In this document: in pieces, positions 17,009 through 26,363 of the stretch
Position numbering within the stretch: the first letter of the stretch is position 1
How the letters are laid out: the number at the start of each line of letters is the position of its first letter
The notes under the pieces: model-generated
What the model was told of the DNA's origin: nothing
The model's input: only the letters and a program-made list of their open reading frames with translations
Databases searched by the model: none
Assembly (NCBI RefSeq): GCF_028993635.1
Contig: NZ_CP118631.1
Span: 2,666,001 to 2,730,000 of the forward strand
Direction: 5' to 3'
DNA: 64,000 bases
Origin: Mucilaginibacter sp. SJ
GTDB lineage: Bacteria; Bacteroidota; Bacteroidia; Sphingobacteriales; Sphingobacteriaceae
Translations under genes and position numbers: made by a program

Positions 17009-17539
17009 TTATTTAGCAAATACCCCGGGTTTTAGTCCCAATCTGGTTATAACATCCGCGCTTTTATCATACCGCGGGTTAGCATATAACATAATTACCT
17101 CGCTGTTTTTATCAAAAATCATATCCAGGTTATCGCCTTCGGCAATTGCTTGTACAGCTTTAGACACCCTATCCTGAATTGGTTTAATCAGCGCTGTGCT
17201 TCTTTGTGAAAGCTCACCATCCGGACCAAACTTCTGGCGTTGAAAATCTTTCGCGGCCTTTTCTTTATCAACAATTTCGGCCTCACGGCGTTTTTTCATA
17301 TCAGGGGTCATCAACACCTGGTCGGCCTGATAAGCTTTATACAGGCGGTCAATTTCCTGAAAACGGCCATCAACTTCCTTCTGCCACTGATCAGATAATG
17401 CAGCTAATTGCTTTTGTGATGAGGCATACTCGGGCATGTGCTTTAATATATACTCCGAATCAACATAAGCAAAACGTTGCGCATAAGCGCCTGCAAAAGC
17501 AGTTAACGTTAAAAAGGCCACTAAAATTATCTTCTTCAT
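17009..17539 (-). CDS. OmpH/Skp-family periplasmic chaperone, copy 3
   Basis: The start is set at 17539 (MKKIILVAFLTLTAFAGAYA), which gives a proper signal peptide; the frame continues upstream without one. The product has 176 residues. 'RFAYVDSEYILKHMPEY' opens the mature protein, and a charged coiled coil runs about 40-120. The C-terminus 'NLDMIFDKNSEVIMLYANP' matches the Skp fold. It is clearly more divergent than copies 1 and 2. It starts 16 nt after the bamA stop, so it is probably co-transcribed with bamA, a common arrangement in this phylum. Confidence 0.9.
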   Translation of the reverse strand: MKKIILVAFLTLTAFAGAYAQRFAYVDSEYILKHMPEYASSQKQLAALSDQWQKEVDGRFQEIDRLYKAYQADQVLMTPDMKKRREAEIVDKEKAAKDFQRQKFGPDGELSQRSTALIKPIQDRVSKAVQAIAEGDNLDMIFDKNSEVIMLYANPRYDKSADVITRLGLKPGVFAK

Positions 17540-17555
17540 ATATTCGGTACGCAAA

Positions 17556-20108
17556 TTAATTAAAACCGCCGGATAAACTCTGAGAAATTGTAAAATGGAA
17601 CTGGCCTTTATTTGCATCCGGTTGTCCCGGTATTTTATCAAAGCCATAACCATAATCTAACCCCAATAAGCCAAATATAGGCAAAAATATCCTTGCGCCC
17701 ACACCTACCGAACGCCTTACGTTAAACGGATTAAACTGGCTAAACTGGTTCCACGCGTTACCGCCTTCGGCGAAGGCCAGCAAGAAAATTGTTGCCGACT
17801 GGCTTGCAATAACCGGGTGGCGAAGTTCCAGTGTGTATTTATTATAAATAGCGCTACCGGTGTTTGTATTTTGAGTTTCGTTTGAGCCTTCAGGTACAAT
17901 TGAGAAGTTTTGGTAACCACGTAAACCGATGATCTCGCTACCCTGTAAAAACTGGTAGCTCTGCATACCATCGCCGCCTAATTTAAAGCGTTCAAATGGC
18001 GATGGGCCAACTTCATGATTATACTGGCCAAGGAAACCAAACCTTACCTGCGACATCAATACAAATTTGCCTACCAGTTTCGAGAACCACTGTGCATCGT
18101 ATTTAAACTTATAGTACTCAACAAAATGGTAACGATCTTCGGGGGTTGCTATTTTATAATTGATGTTATTAAACAATGAGTATGGTGGTGTAGCCTGTAC
18201 CGTAAATTTAATGTTTGAGCCCTGGGTTGGGAAAATAGGCGCATCTATTGAGTTACGTGTCAGCTCCTGGGTTAATTTAATGTTATAAGAGGTACCGTTG
18301 GTAAACAGGTAACCGGTATAGTTATCAAGGCTGTAATGATCAAAGTTAAGTGAGTAGTTTAACTGGAAATAGTTATCAGGCCATTTTAAGCGTTTACCCA
18401 ACGTAACGCCCACACCGTTAATACGCAATTTGTTGTAGTATGGGCTTGTTTTTGGATAATACTGCCCTGTTGAACTTCCCTGTGTATAAGCCGACAATGC
18501 AAAGTAGATTGGTTTTTTGCCACCTAACCACGGCTCGGAAAATGTGAACGAGAAGTTTTGATAAGTACGACCGCTCGATTGCCCCCTTAAGCTCAGTTTC
18601 TGACCATCGCCTTTTGGTAGCGGTTTGTAAGCTTTAAGGTGGAAGATATTACGGATAGAGAAGTTATTAAAGGTTAAACCCAAGGTGCCTACCAACTGGC
18701 CGCCACCAAAACCACCCGAAAGCTCGATCTGGTCTGAAGGTTTTTCAACTACGTTGTAAACCAAATCAACAGTACCATCCTGCGGATTGATGTTGGTTGG
18801 TTTAGGTTCGGTTTTTTGCTCGTCAAAGTTGCCCAGCTGGCCAATTTCACGCGCACTGCGAATCAGTAGCTCTTTGTTGAACTTTTGACCCGGTTTTGTC
18901 TGGATCTCACGCATTACCACTTTATCGTTGGTAACGTCGTTACCTTTTAACATAACGCGGTTAATGGTATACTGAGGGCCTTCATAAATCCTAACATCAA
19001 CATCTACAGTATCATTATAAACCCTTGTTTGTACCGGATCGGCATTAAAGGTTAAGTAGCCATCATTAAGGTAAAGCGATGAAACGTCATCGTTACCCGG
19101 AGTTGGGCCGCTTAAGCGCTTGTTCAATTCATCTTCGCTAAATACATCGCCTTTTTTCACATGAAGGATCCTGTTTAACAGATCAGTGGTATACTTGGCA
19201 TTACCCGAAAACTTAACATTACCAAAGTAATATTTAGGGCCTTCGTATACCTTCAGCTTTACGTTTACGGTTTCATCGTCATGCTTCCAAACAGAATCGC
19301 TCAGGATCTCGGCATCACGGTATCCCCTGGCCTGCATTTTTTCAACGAGGTTCTGCTTATCTTCTTCGTATTTATCCTGTTTAAACTTCTTCGAACCAAA
19401 CAGGTTATACCATTTACGCTTGCGGGTTTTACTTAAAAATCCGCGCAGGGTTCCGGTGCTAAATGCTTTGTTGCCTTCAAAAATAACGTCGTTAATTTTA
19501 ACCTTGGTCTTTTTATCAATGGCAACATCCAATATAACGCTGTTAACATCGCCCTGATCTTTACGCTGGGTAATGGTAACGGTAGTGTTTAAGAAACCTT
19601 TTTCGTTAAAATGCTTTTTAATTATAGCTGTAGTTGTGCTGATAAGATTTTCATTTACGATCTTGCCTACACGGTCGTTCAATTTTTTCTGAACATCTTC
19701 AATTTCGCCTTTGCGAATGCCGGTTAAGTGCATGCGTGACAAACGCGGACGCTCCAACACAGCAATCTCCAAATAAATAGTATCCATATTAATTTTGGTG
19801 ATGTTTAACTGAACATCATCAAATAAGCCCTGTTGATATAAGGTTTTAATTACCTCGGCATTACGTTCGCCCGGCAGGTTGATACGATCGCCTTTGGTTA
19901 ATTTGGATAACTGGATCAGGATGTCTTTATCAAGATATTTTGCGCCACTAACAGAAATACCACCAATAATATAATCTTTAGGATTAAGATAACTTAAACT
20001 ATCAGCAGGTATCGATTTTGTAAGCGTAGGCCTCGGCCCATTGGATATCTGGGCGAAAGCCGTAGTAGCCAAAACCGAGAAAAGAATAGCAAAAAGAAAT
20101 TTATACAT
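17556..20108 (-). CDS. bamA: BamA outer-membrane protein assembly factor
   Basis: BamA inserts beta-barrel proteins into the outer membrane. The 850-residue protein starts with a signal peptide ending TAFAQ (about 19-20). Five POTRA domains (about 45-440) follow, each with recognisable turns such as 'GIRKGEIEDVQKKL', 'DVIFEGNKAFSTGTLRGFL', 'VKFSGNAKYTTDLLNRIL' and 'VMLKGNDVTNDKVVMREI'. The 16-stranded Omp85 barrel runs from about 470 to the end ('ELSGGFGGGQLVGTLGLTFNNFSIRNI'; the conserved GLRGYQ at about 735; C-terminal 'QFHFTISQSLSGGF'). One POTRA has a basic insertion (KTRKRKWYNLFGSKKFKQDK) seen in other Bacteroidota BamA proteins (from memory). It follows uppS by about 63 nt and precedes the ompH genes. 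Confidence 0.96.
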   Translation of the reverse strand: MYKFLFAILFSVLATTAFAQISNGPRPTLTKSIPADSLSYLNPKDYIIGGISVSGAKYLDKDILIQLSKLTKGDRINLPGERNAEVIKTLYQQGLFDDVQLNITKINMDTIYLEIAVLERPRLSRMHLTGIRKGEIEDVQKKLNDRVGKIVNENLISTTTAIIKKHFNEKGFLNTTVTITQRKDQGDVNSVILDVAIDKKTKVKINDVIFEGNKAFSTGTLRGFLSKTRKRKWYNLFGSKKFKQDKYEEDKQNLVEKMQARGYRDAEILSDSVWKHDDETVNVKLKVYEGPKYYFGNVKFSGNAKYTTDLLNRILHVKKGDVFSEDELNKRLSGPTPGNDDVSSLYLNDGYLTFNADPVQTRVYNDTVDVDVRIYEGPQYTINRVMLKGNDVTNDKVVMREIQTKPGQKFNKELLIRSAREIGQLGNFDEQKTEPKPTNINPQDGTVDLVYNVVEKPSDQIELSGGFGGGQLVGTLGLTFNNFSIRNIFHLKAYKPLPKGDGQKLSLRGQSSGRTYQNFSFTFSEPWLGGKKPIYFALSAYTQGSSTGQYYPKTSPYYNKLRINGVGVTLGKRLKWPDNYFQLNYSLNFDHYSLDNYTGYLFTNGTSYNIKLTQELTRNSIDAPIFPTQGSNIKFTVQATPPYSLFNNINYKIATPEDRYHFVEYYKFKYDAQWFSKLVGKFVLMSQVRFGFLGQYNHEVGPSPFERFKLGGDGMQSYQFLQGSEIIGLRGYQNFSIVPEGSNETQNTNTGSAIYNKYTLELRHPVIASQSATIFLLAFAEGGNAWNQFSQFNPFNVRRSVGVGARIFLPIFGLLGLDYGYGFDKIPGQPDANKGQFHFTISQSLSGGFN

Positions 20109-20171
20109 TCGAATATTTTAGTGGGCTAAAAATAATTTATACAGTTGTTAAAATTTGTTAAAAGTAAAAAT

Positions 20172-20912
20172 TTAGTTCACCTGCTCACTTGTTAAGCCAA
20201 AACGGCGCTCGCGTTTCTGGAAATCGATCACTGCTTCATACAGGTCTTCTTTCCTGAAATCGGGCCATAATTTGGTTGTAAAATACAACTCGGCGTAAGC
20301 AATCTGCCATAATAAATAATTACTTATACGGTATTCACCGCTGGTTCTGATCAGCAGTTCGGGGTTTGGCATATCGCCTGTAAAAAGGTTTTGTTCAAAA
20401 ACCTCTTCATTAATATCTTCCGCATTCAACTCGCCGTTTTTTACCTTTATGGCTATATTTTTTGCGGCCCGTACAATTTCGCGGCGAGAACTATAGCTTA
20501 AAGCAAGCGTAAGCACCACACCGGTATTGCCGGCTGTTGTTTCAATAGCATTATTAAGTTCGCGAAGGCATTTTTCGGGCAGTGTGTCCAGATCGCCGAT
20601 GGCATTTAGCCTGATATTGTTTTTCATAAAGCCGGGAACCTCTTTATGAATAGTGGTTACCATTAACTCCATAATAGCCATAACCTCCAGCTTGGGCCGG
20701 TTCCAGTTTTCGGACGAAAATGTATATAAGGTGATATATTTAATACCTAATTTATCGGCCCCCTCAACAACATCCCTAACAGATGTTACACCGTTGTGAT
20801 GGCCAAATATTCTTAATTTGCCTTTCCCTTTTGCCCAGCGCCCGTTGCCATCCATAATAATAGCTACGTGCTGCGGTAGTCTCGACAAATCAATCTGATC
20901 CAAATAATCCAT
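20172..20912 (-). CDS. uppS: Isoprenyl transferase (undecaprenyl diphosphate synthase)
   Basis: UppS makes the C55 lipid carrier for peptidoglycan and other cell-wall polymers. The start is at 20912 because AAGGAG sits 5 nt before that ATG; an upstream TTG would add five residues. The product is 246 residues. Motifs: 'IIMDGNGRWAK' with catalytic D21; 'YTLYTFSSENWNRP', the substrate-binding loop; and 'LLIRTSGEYRISNYLLWQ' with the second conserved Arg region. The last conserved block, 'AYAELYFTTKLWPDF', is intact. It lies upstream of bamA on the same strand, as in many Bacteroidota. Confidence 0.95.
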   Translation of the reverse strand: MDYLDQIDLSRLPQHVAIIMDGNGRWAKGKGKLRIFGHHNGVTSVRDVVEGADKLGIKYITLYTFSSENWNRPKLEVMAIMELMVTTIHKEVPGFMKNNIRLNAIGDLDTLPEKCLRELNNAIETTAGNTGVVLTLALSYSSRREIVRAAKNIAIKVKNGELNAEDINEEVFEQNLFTGDMPNPELLIRTSGEYRISNYLLWQIAYAELYFTTKLWPDFRKEDLYEAVIDFQKRERRFGLTSEQVN

Positions 20913-21195
20913 ATTACTCCTTATCAAAAGCCACCCTGTACAAACACAATTGTGTAAAATTTTTCATCAATACTATGGTCTGCGATATTCGGTTGTTAGA
21001 CTAATCAATTATTAATTACCCGTATCTGCCATTTTTGCTACGCAAATTGACGGATTTTTCAGGGTACAAAGGTAAAACTTACTTTGTATTTTTTTAGTAT
21101 CCCGTGTTAAAAGAAAATGTTATTGCGAATAATATATTAAAACTGCCTAAACAGCTATCAAAACAATGATTTTTCATAATATTTGGTTTAAAGCT
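20913..21195. other. Intergenic, upstream of uppS
   Basis: This is AT-rich sequence without an ORF of note. It holds the uppS leader and presumably its promoter. 'TACTTTGTATTT' on the plus strand at about 21079-21090 resembles a -7 box but points away from uppS. I see no RNA gene here. Confidence 0.4.
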
Positions 21196-21250
21196 TAAAA
21201 AAACAAGAAGCCGGCAGCCATTATCTGCCTGATAATGAAAGCTGCCGGCT
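21196..21250 (-). terminator. Intrinsic terminator after exbD
   Basis: The 10-bp arms AGCCGGCAGC and GCTGCCGGCT enclose a 22-nt loop that itself contains ATTATC/GATAAT pairing. On the minus strand TTCTTGTTTTTTT follows. It lies 43 nt after the exbD stop. Confidence 0.85.
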
Positions 21251-21293
21251 CCGAAAAGCTGCCCGCAAATTTGCTTACAATTGCATCACACTA

Positions 21294-21821
21294 TTATATC
21301 CCTTTTTGTTTAAGCGCATCAACATCGGCTGGCGCAATATCGACTATGGCATATAGCTGAATGCCGGTAATAGCCAGTTCATCAAGCGTACTCACCAAAT
21401 TACTGTATTGCGATTTATCGCTTGGTTTTACCAATACTATCATACTCTTGCCTGAGCTACCGTGTACTTTTTTATTGGTTTCGATGATGGCCTTTCGAAT
21501 GCCATTGGCACTAAAGTCGGTAACCAAGGGCGCGATGATGGGTTTCTGTAACTCGCCCAAAAAATACATGACCTTGTTATTTTTTCCTAAAACAACAGTT
21601 AAAGTGCGGCTCGCCGGAACAGGCAGCCCTGTATCGATACCCGTTTTATCCGGCATGGTCAAATCCATGGCCTTAGGTTTAGCCAGCGTGGTGGTCATGA
21701 TAAAAAAAGTAATGAGCAGGAATGCCAGGTCGACCATGGCAGTAAGATCAACGCGGGCATTTATTTTTTTGCGTTTGTGCTTTCCGCCGCCATTTTGGGG
21801 AGATGAGTTTAATTCGGCCAT
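21294..21821 (-). CDS. exbD: ExbD/TolR-family biopolymer transport protein
   Basis: ExbD proteins work with ExbB to couple the proton motive force to TonB or Tol systems. The 175-residue protein has a short cytoplasmic N-terminus with a basic patch (KHKRKKINARVDL), one transmembrane helix (about 30-48, 'LTAMVDLAFLLITFFIMTTT') with the essential Asp in 'MVDLAFLLITFF', and a periplasmic domain. No exbB or tonB gene is adjacent, so it is an orphan. It is inserted between uppS and the DUF6089 gene, which are usually neighbours. A terminator follows it. Confidence 0.9.
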   Translation of the reverse strand: MAELNSSPQNGGGKHKRKKINARVDLTAMVDLAFLLITFFIMTTTLAKPKAMDLTMPDKTGIDTGLPVPASRTLTVVLGKNNKVMYFLGELQKPIIAPLVTDFSANGIRKAIIETNKKVHGSSGKSMIVLVKPSDKSQYSNLVSTLDELAITGIQLYAIVDIAPADVDALKQKGI

Positions 21822-21987
21822 GACTTTAAAAGATTTTAGGTTAATAATTAATTACAATACTAAATTAGCAAATACAACACAAAATTGAAATTAAATATCG
21901 TTTTTTAAATTTAAAACGAATTAAATATTGAATTATTACCTAAAGAGCAGCAATAATTCCACAGCATGTATTGCAGGCCTGGTGTAA

Positions 21988-22773
21988 TTAGTAGTAGCAG
22001 TTTGCCGTTACAAAAGTAAACGAGATAGTAAAGTTGAGGAAGAAGTAGGTATCATGCGATTTAAAGTCGCCACGCTGAGAACCAACGGTACCGATATAAT
22101 TACCCGTTTTTTCGCCCGAACGATCAGAAAGTAAAGCGCCGGCCGTGGTCATTTTACTTTTATCGGCATATACCCCGCTTACATCATCCAGGTAATCTGT
22201 AAATGCATACCGGTAACCCATATCGGCCATAACTGTAAACTTACCGGATAAATTATACTTGATACCTAACCCATATGGTATTACGACAGTGTTATTACCA
22301 TAAGGCTTAGCCTGGCCTTCGGTTTTTAGCTGCCTTAAGCCAACCTCGTGCCCGTTAAAATCCTGTGCACGCGGCGCGTAAGATGTAATACCTATACCTG
22401 TAAATATATAAGGCGTGTATTTGTTTCGTCCGGCATCGGGGATATAGTTCATAAAGTTAAACTCGCCCACGAGACTTACCTCCCGCAATTGATCTTTAAA
22501 ATTGAGATTACGATCACGAAACTGCTGATAGCCGGACCGGTTGTCATAAGCCGATATATTACCAACGCCGATATTCAGTTTAGCCGAAAAATAGCCATCA
22601 AAATTTCTTTTACCAAAGATACCTGCCGAAACACCGCTCACTTTAACAGGGTTATTAGGGTTAAGATCACCTATATACCCCGCGCCGCCTATCGATCCGC
22701 CTATTTCCCAGGTTTGGGCCTGCAGCTGATAAGTAAAAAACAAGAATATGGTAAGAAGTAGAAATTTAGGCAT
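21988..22773 (-). CDS. DUF6089-type outer-membrane beta-barrel protein
   Basis: This 261-residue protein has a signal peptide (MPKFLLLTIFLFFTYQLQAQ). A repeated aromatic/glycine pattern follows, typical of small outer-membrane barrels: 'WEIGGSIGGAGYIGDLNPNN', 'GEFNFMNYIPDAG', 'YTPYIFTGIGITSY' and 'MADMGYRYAFTDYLDDV'. It matches the DUF6089 family, which sits next to nadK, uppS and bamA in Bacteroidota; this supports a role in the envelope, but none is known. The end FVTANCYY lacks a classical C-terminal barrel Phe. It begins 9 nt after nadK ends, so the two are probably co-transcribed. Confidence 0.8.
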   Translation of the reverse strand: MPKFLLLTIFLFFTYQLQAQTWEIGGSIGGAGYIGDLNPNNPVKVSGVSAGIFGKRNFDGYFSAKLNIGVGNISAYDNRSGYQQFRDRNLNFKDQLREVSLVGEFNFMNYIPDAGRNKYTPYIFTGIGITSYAPRAQDFNGHEVGLRQLKTEGQAKPYGNNTVVIPYGLGIKYNLSGKFTVMADMGYRYAFTDYLDDVSGVYADKSKMTTAGALLSDRSGEKTGNYIGTVGSQRGDFKSHDTYFFLNFTISFTFVTANCYY

Positions 22774-22782
22774 TAATCAAAT

Positions 22783-23664
22783 TTAGTAATTACGGGCGTC
22801 AAGGCCCCAAAGCAGTTTATTCCTTAACGTAGTTAAATAGCTTTCATTACTAAGGCGAATTAAATTTAACTGAAAACTGGCTTTTTGAACATGAAACTTA
22901 ACTGTTTGATCTAAAACTTCCGTCCGCGAATCGCAGGAGATGATATAATTAGCACTGCGGCTTTCCACCTCAAAACAAAGTTTGCTGGTATCAGGGATCA
23001 CTATAGGCCGCACGTTAAGGTTATGGGGCGATACCGGGGTTACCACTATACTATTTGATTGCGGAAAAATAATAGGCCCCCCGCAGCTTAATGAATAAGC
23101 TGTTGAGCCGGTTGATGTTGAGATGATAATGCCATCGCCCCAATATGAATTTAAAAACTCATCGTTCAAAAACACATGGGTTATGATCATGGCGGCATCG
23201 TCGCGCTTATGGATGGTTACATCATTAAGGGCGAAATTATTGCTGCCAAAAACATTAGGGTCCGAGTCGACGGTAAGCAATTCGCGGCAATCGCAGGTAA
23301 ACTGCCTGTTCACCACGGCATGAATGGCTGCCGTAATATCACTTTTATTAACGCTGGCCAAAAAGCCCAGGCGGCCAAAATTGATACCGATAACAGGGAT
23401 CCCCGAATCACGAATCAAGGTAACCGTATCAAGCAGGGTGCCATCGCCCCCAAGCGTTATAAAAATATCTATAAAGCCTTTTAAGGTTTCGGCAGGGCGC
23501 AACACATTATATTGCACTGTGGTTAGTTTATCCTGCAAATATTCGTGGAGTTGCTGGTGTACATAAATATCAACACCGTGCTGTGCAAGGCTATCAAAAA
23601 CCTGCTGTATAAAAGGTAAAACAGATGGCTCATTAAACGGCCTGCCGTAAACTGCTATTTTCAT
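22783..23664 (-). CDS. nadK: NAD kinase
   Basis: NadK phosphorylates NAD+ to NADP+. The 293-residue cytoplasmic protein has the signature GGDGT at residues 72-76 (in ITLGGDGTLLDT) and 'GINFGRLGFLA' (about 93-104). The NE/D-type block is 'FALNDVTIHK', and the glycine-rich segment is 'GDGIIISTSTGSTAYSLSCGGP' (about 177-198). Length and motif order are normal. It leads a small operon with the DUF6089 gene, and exbD may follow. The upstream 260 nt are AT-rich and shared with the divergent LuxR gene. Confidence 0.95.
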   Translation of the reverse strand: MKIAVYGRPFNEPSVLPFIQQVFDSLAQHGVDIYVHQQLHEYLQDKLTTVQYNVLRPAETLKGFIDIFITLGGDGTLLDTVTLIRDSGIPVIGINFGRLGFLASVNKSDITAAIHAVVNRQFTCDCRELLTVDSDPNVFGSNNFALNDVTIHKRDDAAMIITHVFLNDEFLNSYWGDGIIISTSTGSTAYSLSCGGPIIFPQSNSIVVTPVSPHNLNVRPIVIPDTSKLCFEVESRSANYIISCDSRTEVLDQTVKFHVQKASFQLNLIRLSNESYLTTLRNKLLWGLDARNY

Positions 23665-23926
23665 TTTTTAAAAAAGCGAATATCGAACTTTGAAAGTACA
23701 TTAATGCAGCAAGGCATAAATAATTAATACCGGCATAAACTAAACATTACAATCCATCCATCACCATACATTTTTCTTATAATGGCAAATTGCGCACTAT
23801 TGTTTGCTTATATTTCCTAATAAAGCCATTTTAATTGCTTTAACAGATAAATAACTTCAAAGTAAAATAATTAAGTTTAACTATTTTGGCCTACCTTACC
23901 AATATTAAACAACGGTTATTTTATTG

Positions 23927-24589
23927 ATGGATAAAACTTTTACCCAAAAACTATCGGAGATACAATCAATAGCTGATGACCTTCCTTCTGCATTAATAAT
24001 TCATGAGGTTGAAACGCTGCAGATAGTATATATGAATAGTGTAGGCCTCGATATACTGGGTACCACGCTCGATGAACTGCAGGCCATTGGCCCTGACGCT
24101 TATTACGTTAAATATTTTAACACCGAAGACAGCAACGAATACGTACCCAAAATTTTGCACCTGATAAAAAGCAAAACACAGGAGCAGGTATCCTATTTTC
24201 AGCAGGTACGTGTACCTGACAACCCCGAATGGCAGTTATTTGTGAGCAATACCAAAGTTTTTGCACGCAATGAAGCGGGCGATGCTGCATATCTGTTAAC
24301 CATTGCCAGCAGGCTTGATCCTGTGCATCATATCACCACCAAGGTAAACAGGCTTATGAATGAGAACGCTTTTTTACGCCATAATAACCTGTTATTTTTA
24401 ACGCTTACCCGGCGCGAAAAAGAAATTCTGAAATATATTGCCATGGGTATGAGCTCGGCGGAGATAAGCGCGAAATTGTTCATTGCCCCGGCTACGGCCG
24501 AAACGCACCGTAAAAACATCAAAAATAAACTGCACCTGAAAAATAATTATGATGCAGTGATGTTTGCGCAGGCTTATAATTTGGTTTAA
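23927..24589 (+). CDS. PAS-LuxR family transcriptional regulator
   Basis: The start is placed at the ATG at 23927; a TTG one codon earlier is possible. The product is 220 residues. The N-terminal part (about 15-130) has a PAS-like fold pattern: 'SALIIHEVETLQIVYMNSVGLDILGTT', the usual PAS opening, then strands ending 'AYLLTIASRL'. The C-terminal 60 residues are a LuxR/GerE HTH: 'LTRREKEILKYIAMGMSSAEI' then 'LFIAPATAETHRKNIKNKL'. It lacks a receiver domain, so it is a one-component sensor or takes its input through the PAS domain. The ligand is unknown. It is divergent from nadK, with 262 nt between. Confidence 0.85.
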   Translation: MDKTFTQKLSEIQSIADDLPSALIIHEVETLQIVYMNSVGLDILGTTLDELQAIGPDAYYVKYFNTEDSNEYVPKILHLIKSKTQEQVSYFQQVRVPDNPEWQLFVSNTKVFARNEAGDAAYLLTIASRLDPVHHITTKVNRLMNENAFLRHNNLLFLTLTRREKEILKYIAMGMSSAEISAKLFIAPATAETHRKNIKNKLHLKNNYDAVMFAQAYNLV

Positions 24590-24608
24590 ATTATAAGTCG
24601 TAATTCGT

Positions 24609-24684
24609 AAGTTTTAAGTCTCAATATTTGGTAAAAATAATCCGTGATATCGACTTAAGACTTTAGGCTTAGGACTTAAAACTT
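24609..24684. repeat. AAGTTTTAAGTC inverted repeat region
   Basis: AAGTTTTAAGTC (24609-24620) and GACTTAAAACTT (24673-24684) are exact inverted copies, and related AAGTC/GACTTA words fill 24596-24708. Similar words occur at 36756-36792 after the epimerase gene. It is a dispersed low-complexity repeat between two convergent genes; it may end transcription from either side. Confidence 0.55.
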
Positions 24685-24708
24685 CCGACTAAGACTTCGG
24701 ACTTAATA

Positions 24709-25371
24709 CTACAAATTAAGGTAATTCATGAGCGAATCATACCTGTCGCGGGTGGTATCGTTGATATCGGTATGATTAAAGGTAGCTTTGATATCATACT
24801 CATACCGAAGGAAGCTGGCAGTTATAGCCGAAATATCCTGCTTGTTGACCTTAAGGGTAACTTCCATCCGGGTTGAATCGGGAAAGGACTGAACATAAGA
24901 GCTCAGGATCTGCGCGTTGTCTGACTCAACTATTTGCGCCATGTGCGCAAGCGAATTATTTTTATTACTGATCTCCAGTACAATAATGCCTCCCGGTTGC
25001 GATACCGAAGTTATTTTTGCGAAATATTCTGTAATGGCGTTAATGGATATCAACCCAAGATAGTTGCTTTTAGCGTCAAGCACCGGTACAATCGTAAGCT
25101 GCTGCTCATAAAACAGGCGGATAACATCATAAATATGCTGATCTTCCAGCACGTAGGGATTAACCAATGAAAGGGCCAGCGCACCTATGGGTGTTTGATA
25201 ATCACTTTCGGCTATCAGGTCATCCTCGGCAAGCAAGCCTAAAAACTGCTCTTCATTTACAATAGGCAAATGCCTGAGGCGAAACTCAATCATACGGTCA
25301 AGCACTTTCTGAATGGTATCAGAAGTGTGTACCGGCGGTATCGAGTCAGCTATCAGGTCAAGTGCTATCAT
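24709..25371 (-). CDS. CBS-domain protein with C-terminal ACT-like region
   Basis: This 220-residue cytoplasmic protein has two CBS motifs, about 5-60 ('SDTIQKVLDRMIEFRLRHLPIVNE') and about 75-125 ('IYDVIRLFYEQQLTIVPVLDAKSNYLGLISI'). They form one Bateman module, which normally binds adenosyl ligands. The C-terminal part (about 135-205, 'GGIIVLEISNKNNSLAHMAQIVESDNAQI') has an ACT-like pattern. It begins one base before the hydrolase stop (25371/25372), so the two genes are tightly linked. The pair is common near nadK in Bacteroidota (from memory). The enzyme it regulates cannot be told from sequence. Confidence 0.75.
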   Translation of the reverse strand: MIALDLIADSIPPVHTSDTIQKVLDRMIEFRLRHLPIVNEEQFLGLLAEDDLIAESDYQTPIGALALSLVNPYVLEDQHIYDVIRLFYEQQLTIVPVLDAKSNYLGLISINAITEYFAKITSVSQPGGIIVLEISNKNNSLAHMAQIVESDNAQILSSYVQSFPDSTRMEVTLKVNKQDISAITASFLRYEYDIKATFNHTDINDTTRDRYDSLMNYLNL

Positions 25372-26145
25372 CTATGCATTTACTTTGGTTTCTAATTTAG
25401 CTAAAAACTGCTTAAGTAAAGTATTAAATTCTTCCGGGTGCTCCATCATAGGTGCATGACCGCATTTATCAATCCAATGAAGTTCCGAATCGGGCAGCAG
25501 CTCATGAAATTCAACAGCTACCTCGGGCGGGGTGATCTTGTCATTTCGTCCCCATATCAAAGATACCGGGATAGTGATCTTATGCAGATCTTTTTTCATG
25601 TTGTGCCTGATGGCCGATTTTGCCATGGCAAGCAAGCGGATCACCTTATGCCTGTCGTTAATGGTCTGAAAAACATCAAGTACCAACTCATCGGTGGCTA
25701 TAGCCGGATCGTAAAATGTAAATTGCACTTTTTCGCGCACAAAATCAATACTTTCCCTGCGCGGAAAAGAGCCGCCGAAAGCATTTTCATATAAGCCCGA
25801 GCTACCAGTTAAAACAAGGGCCTTTATGTTTTCGGGATGCGTGGTTAAATAAACCAGTGCCACATGCCCGCCAAGCGAGTTACCCAATAAGGTAATATTG
25901 CTAAGCTTTTTAAACTTTATAAACTTATGTACAAATTTCGATAAACTTTTTACCCCGGTGCTGATCAGCGGCATGTCATAAACAGGCAGCATGGGGATAA
26001 TAACCCTGTACTTTGATTTAAACTCATTAATAACACCATCCCAATTGCTCAATGCCCCCATTAAACCATGCAGCAGTAACAGCACCTCTCCTTCGCCCTC
26101 ATCGATGTAACTAAAACCGTGTTCCTCTTTAAGCACGAACTCCAT
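25372..26145 (-). CDS. Alpha/beta hydrolase
   Basis: This 257-residue cytoplasmic alpha/beta-hydrolase-fold enzyme has the oxyanion region 'LLLHGLMGALSNW' (about 23-35) and nucleophile elbow 'LLGNSLGGHVAL' (Ser in GNSLG, about residue 89). The acid is in 'IWGRNDKITPPE' (about 198-209), and the catalytic His is in 'IDKCGHAPMMEHPEEF' (about 227-242). The triad is complete. The family covers esterases, haloperoxidases and C-C hydrolases, so the substrate is open. It is tightly linked to the CBS gene; the upstream gap of 218 nt to yqeY is AT-rich. Confidence 0.88.
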   Translation of the reverse strand: MEFVLKEEHGFSYIDEGEGEVLLLLHGLMGALSNWDGVINEFKSKYRVIIPMLPVYDMPLISTGVKSLSKFVHKFIKFKKLSNITLLGNSLGGHVALVYLTTHPENIKALVLTGSSGLYENAFGGSFPRRESIDFVREKVQFTFYDPAIATDELVLDVFQTINDRHKVIRLLAMAKSAIRHNMKKDLHKITIPVSLIWGRNDKITPPEVAVEFHELLPDSELHWIDKCGHAPMMEHPEEFNTLLKQFLAKLETKVNA

Positions 26146-26363
26146 ATAAAATACTAAAAATTAATTTTTCAAACTTATCTTATACCAAAATCGCTTTCAG
26201 TACAAATTCCTGTTATTCCGCTGTAAAATTAGTTTATTACGAACGACATTTAGCAAGTATAGTAATTATTTACCAATGTAGTAATGTTAAGCTTTTATTA
26301 AATAAGATTAACATTAACATAACATTGCGCAAAAAAGCGCCGTACTAATTAAATGGTAAAAAC

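Noticed and set aside
22348..22761. Plus-strand ORF of 137 codons opposite the DUF6089 gene.
   Set aside because: Antisense shadow; the minus strand has a signal peptide and barrel pattern.
23924..23926. TTG as the start of the LuxR gene.
   Set aside because: An ATG follows directly and is the more likely start.
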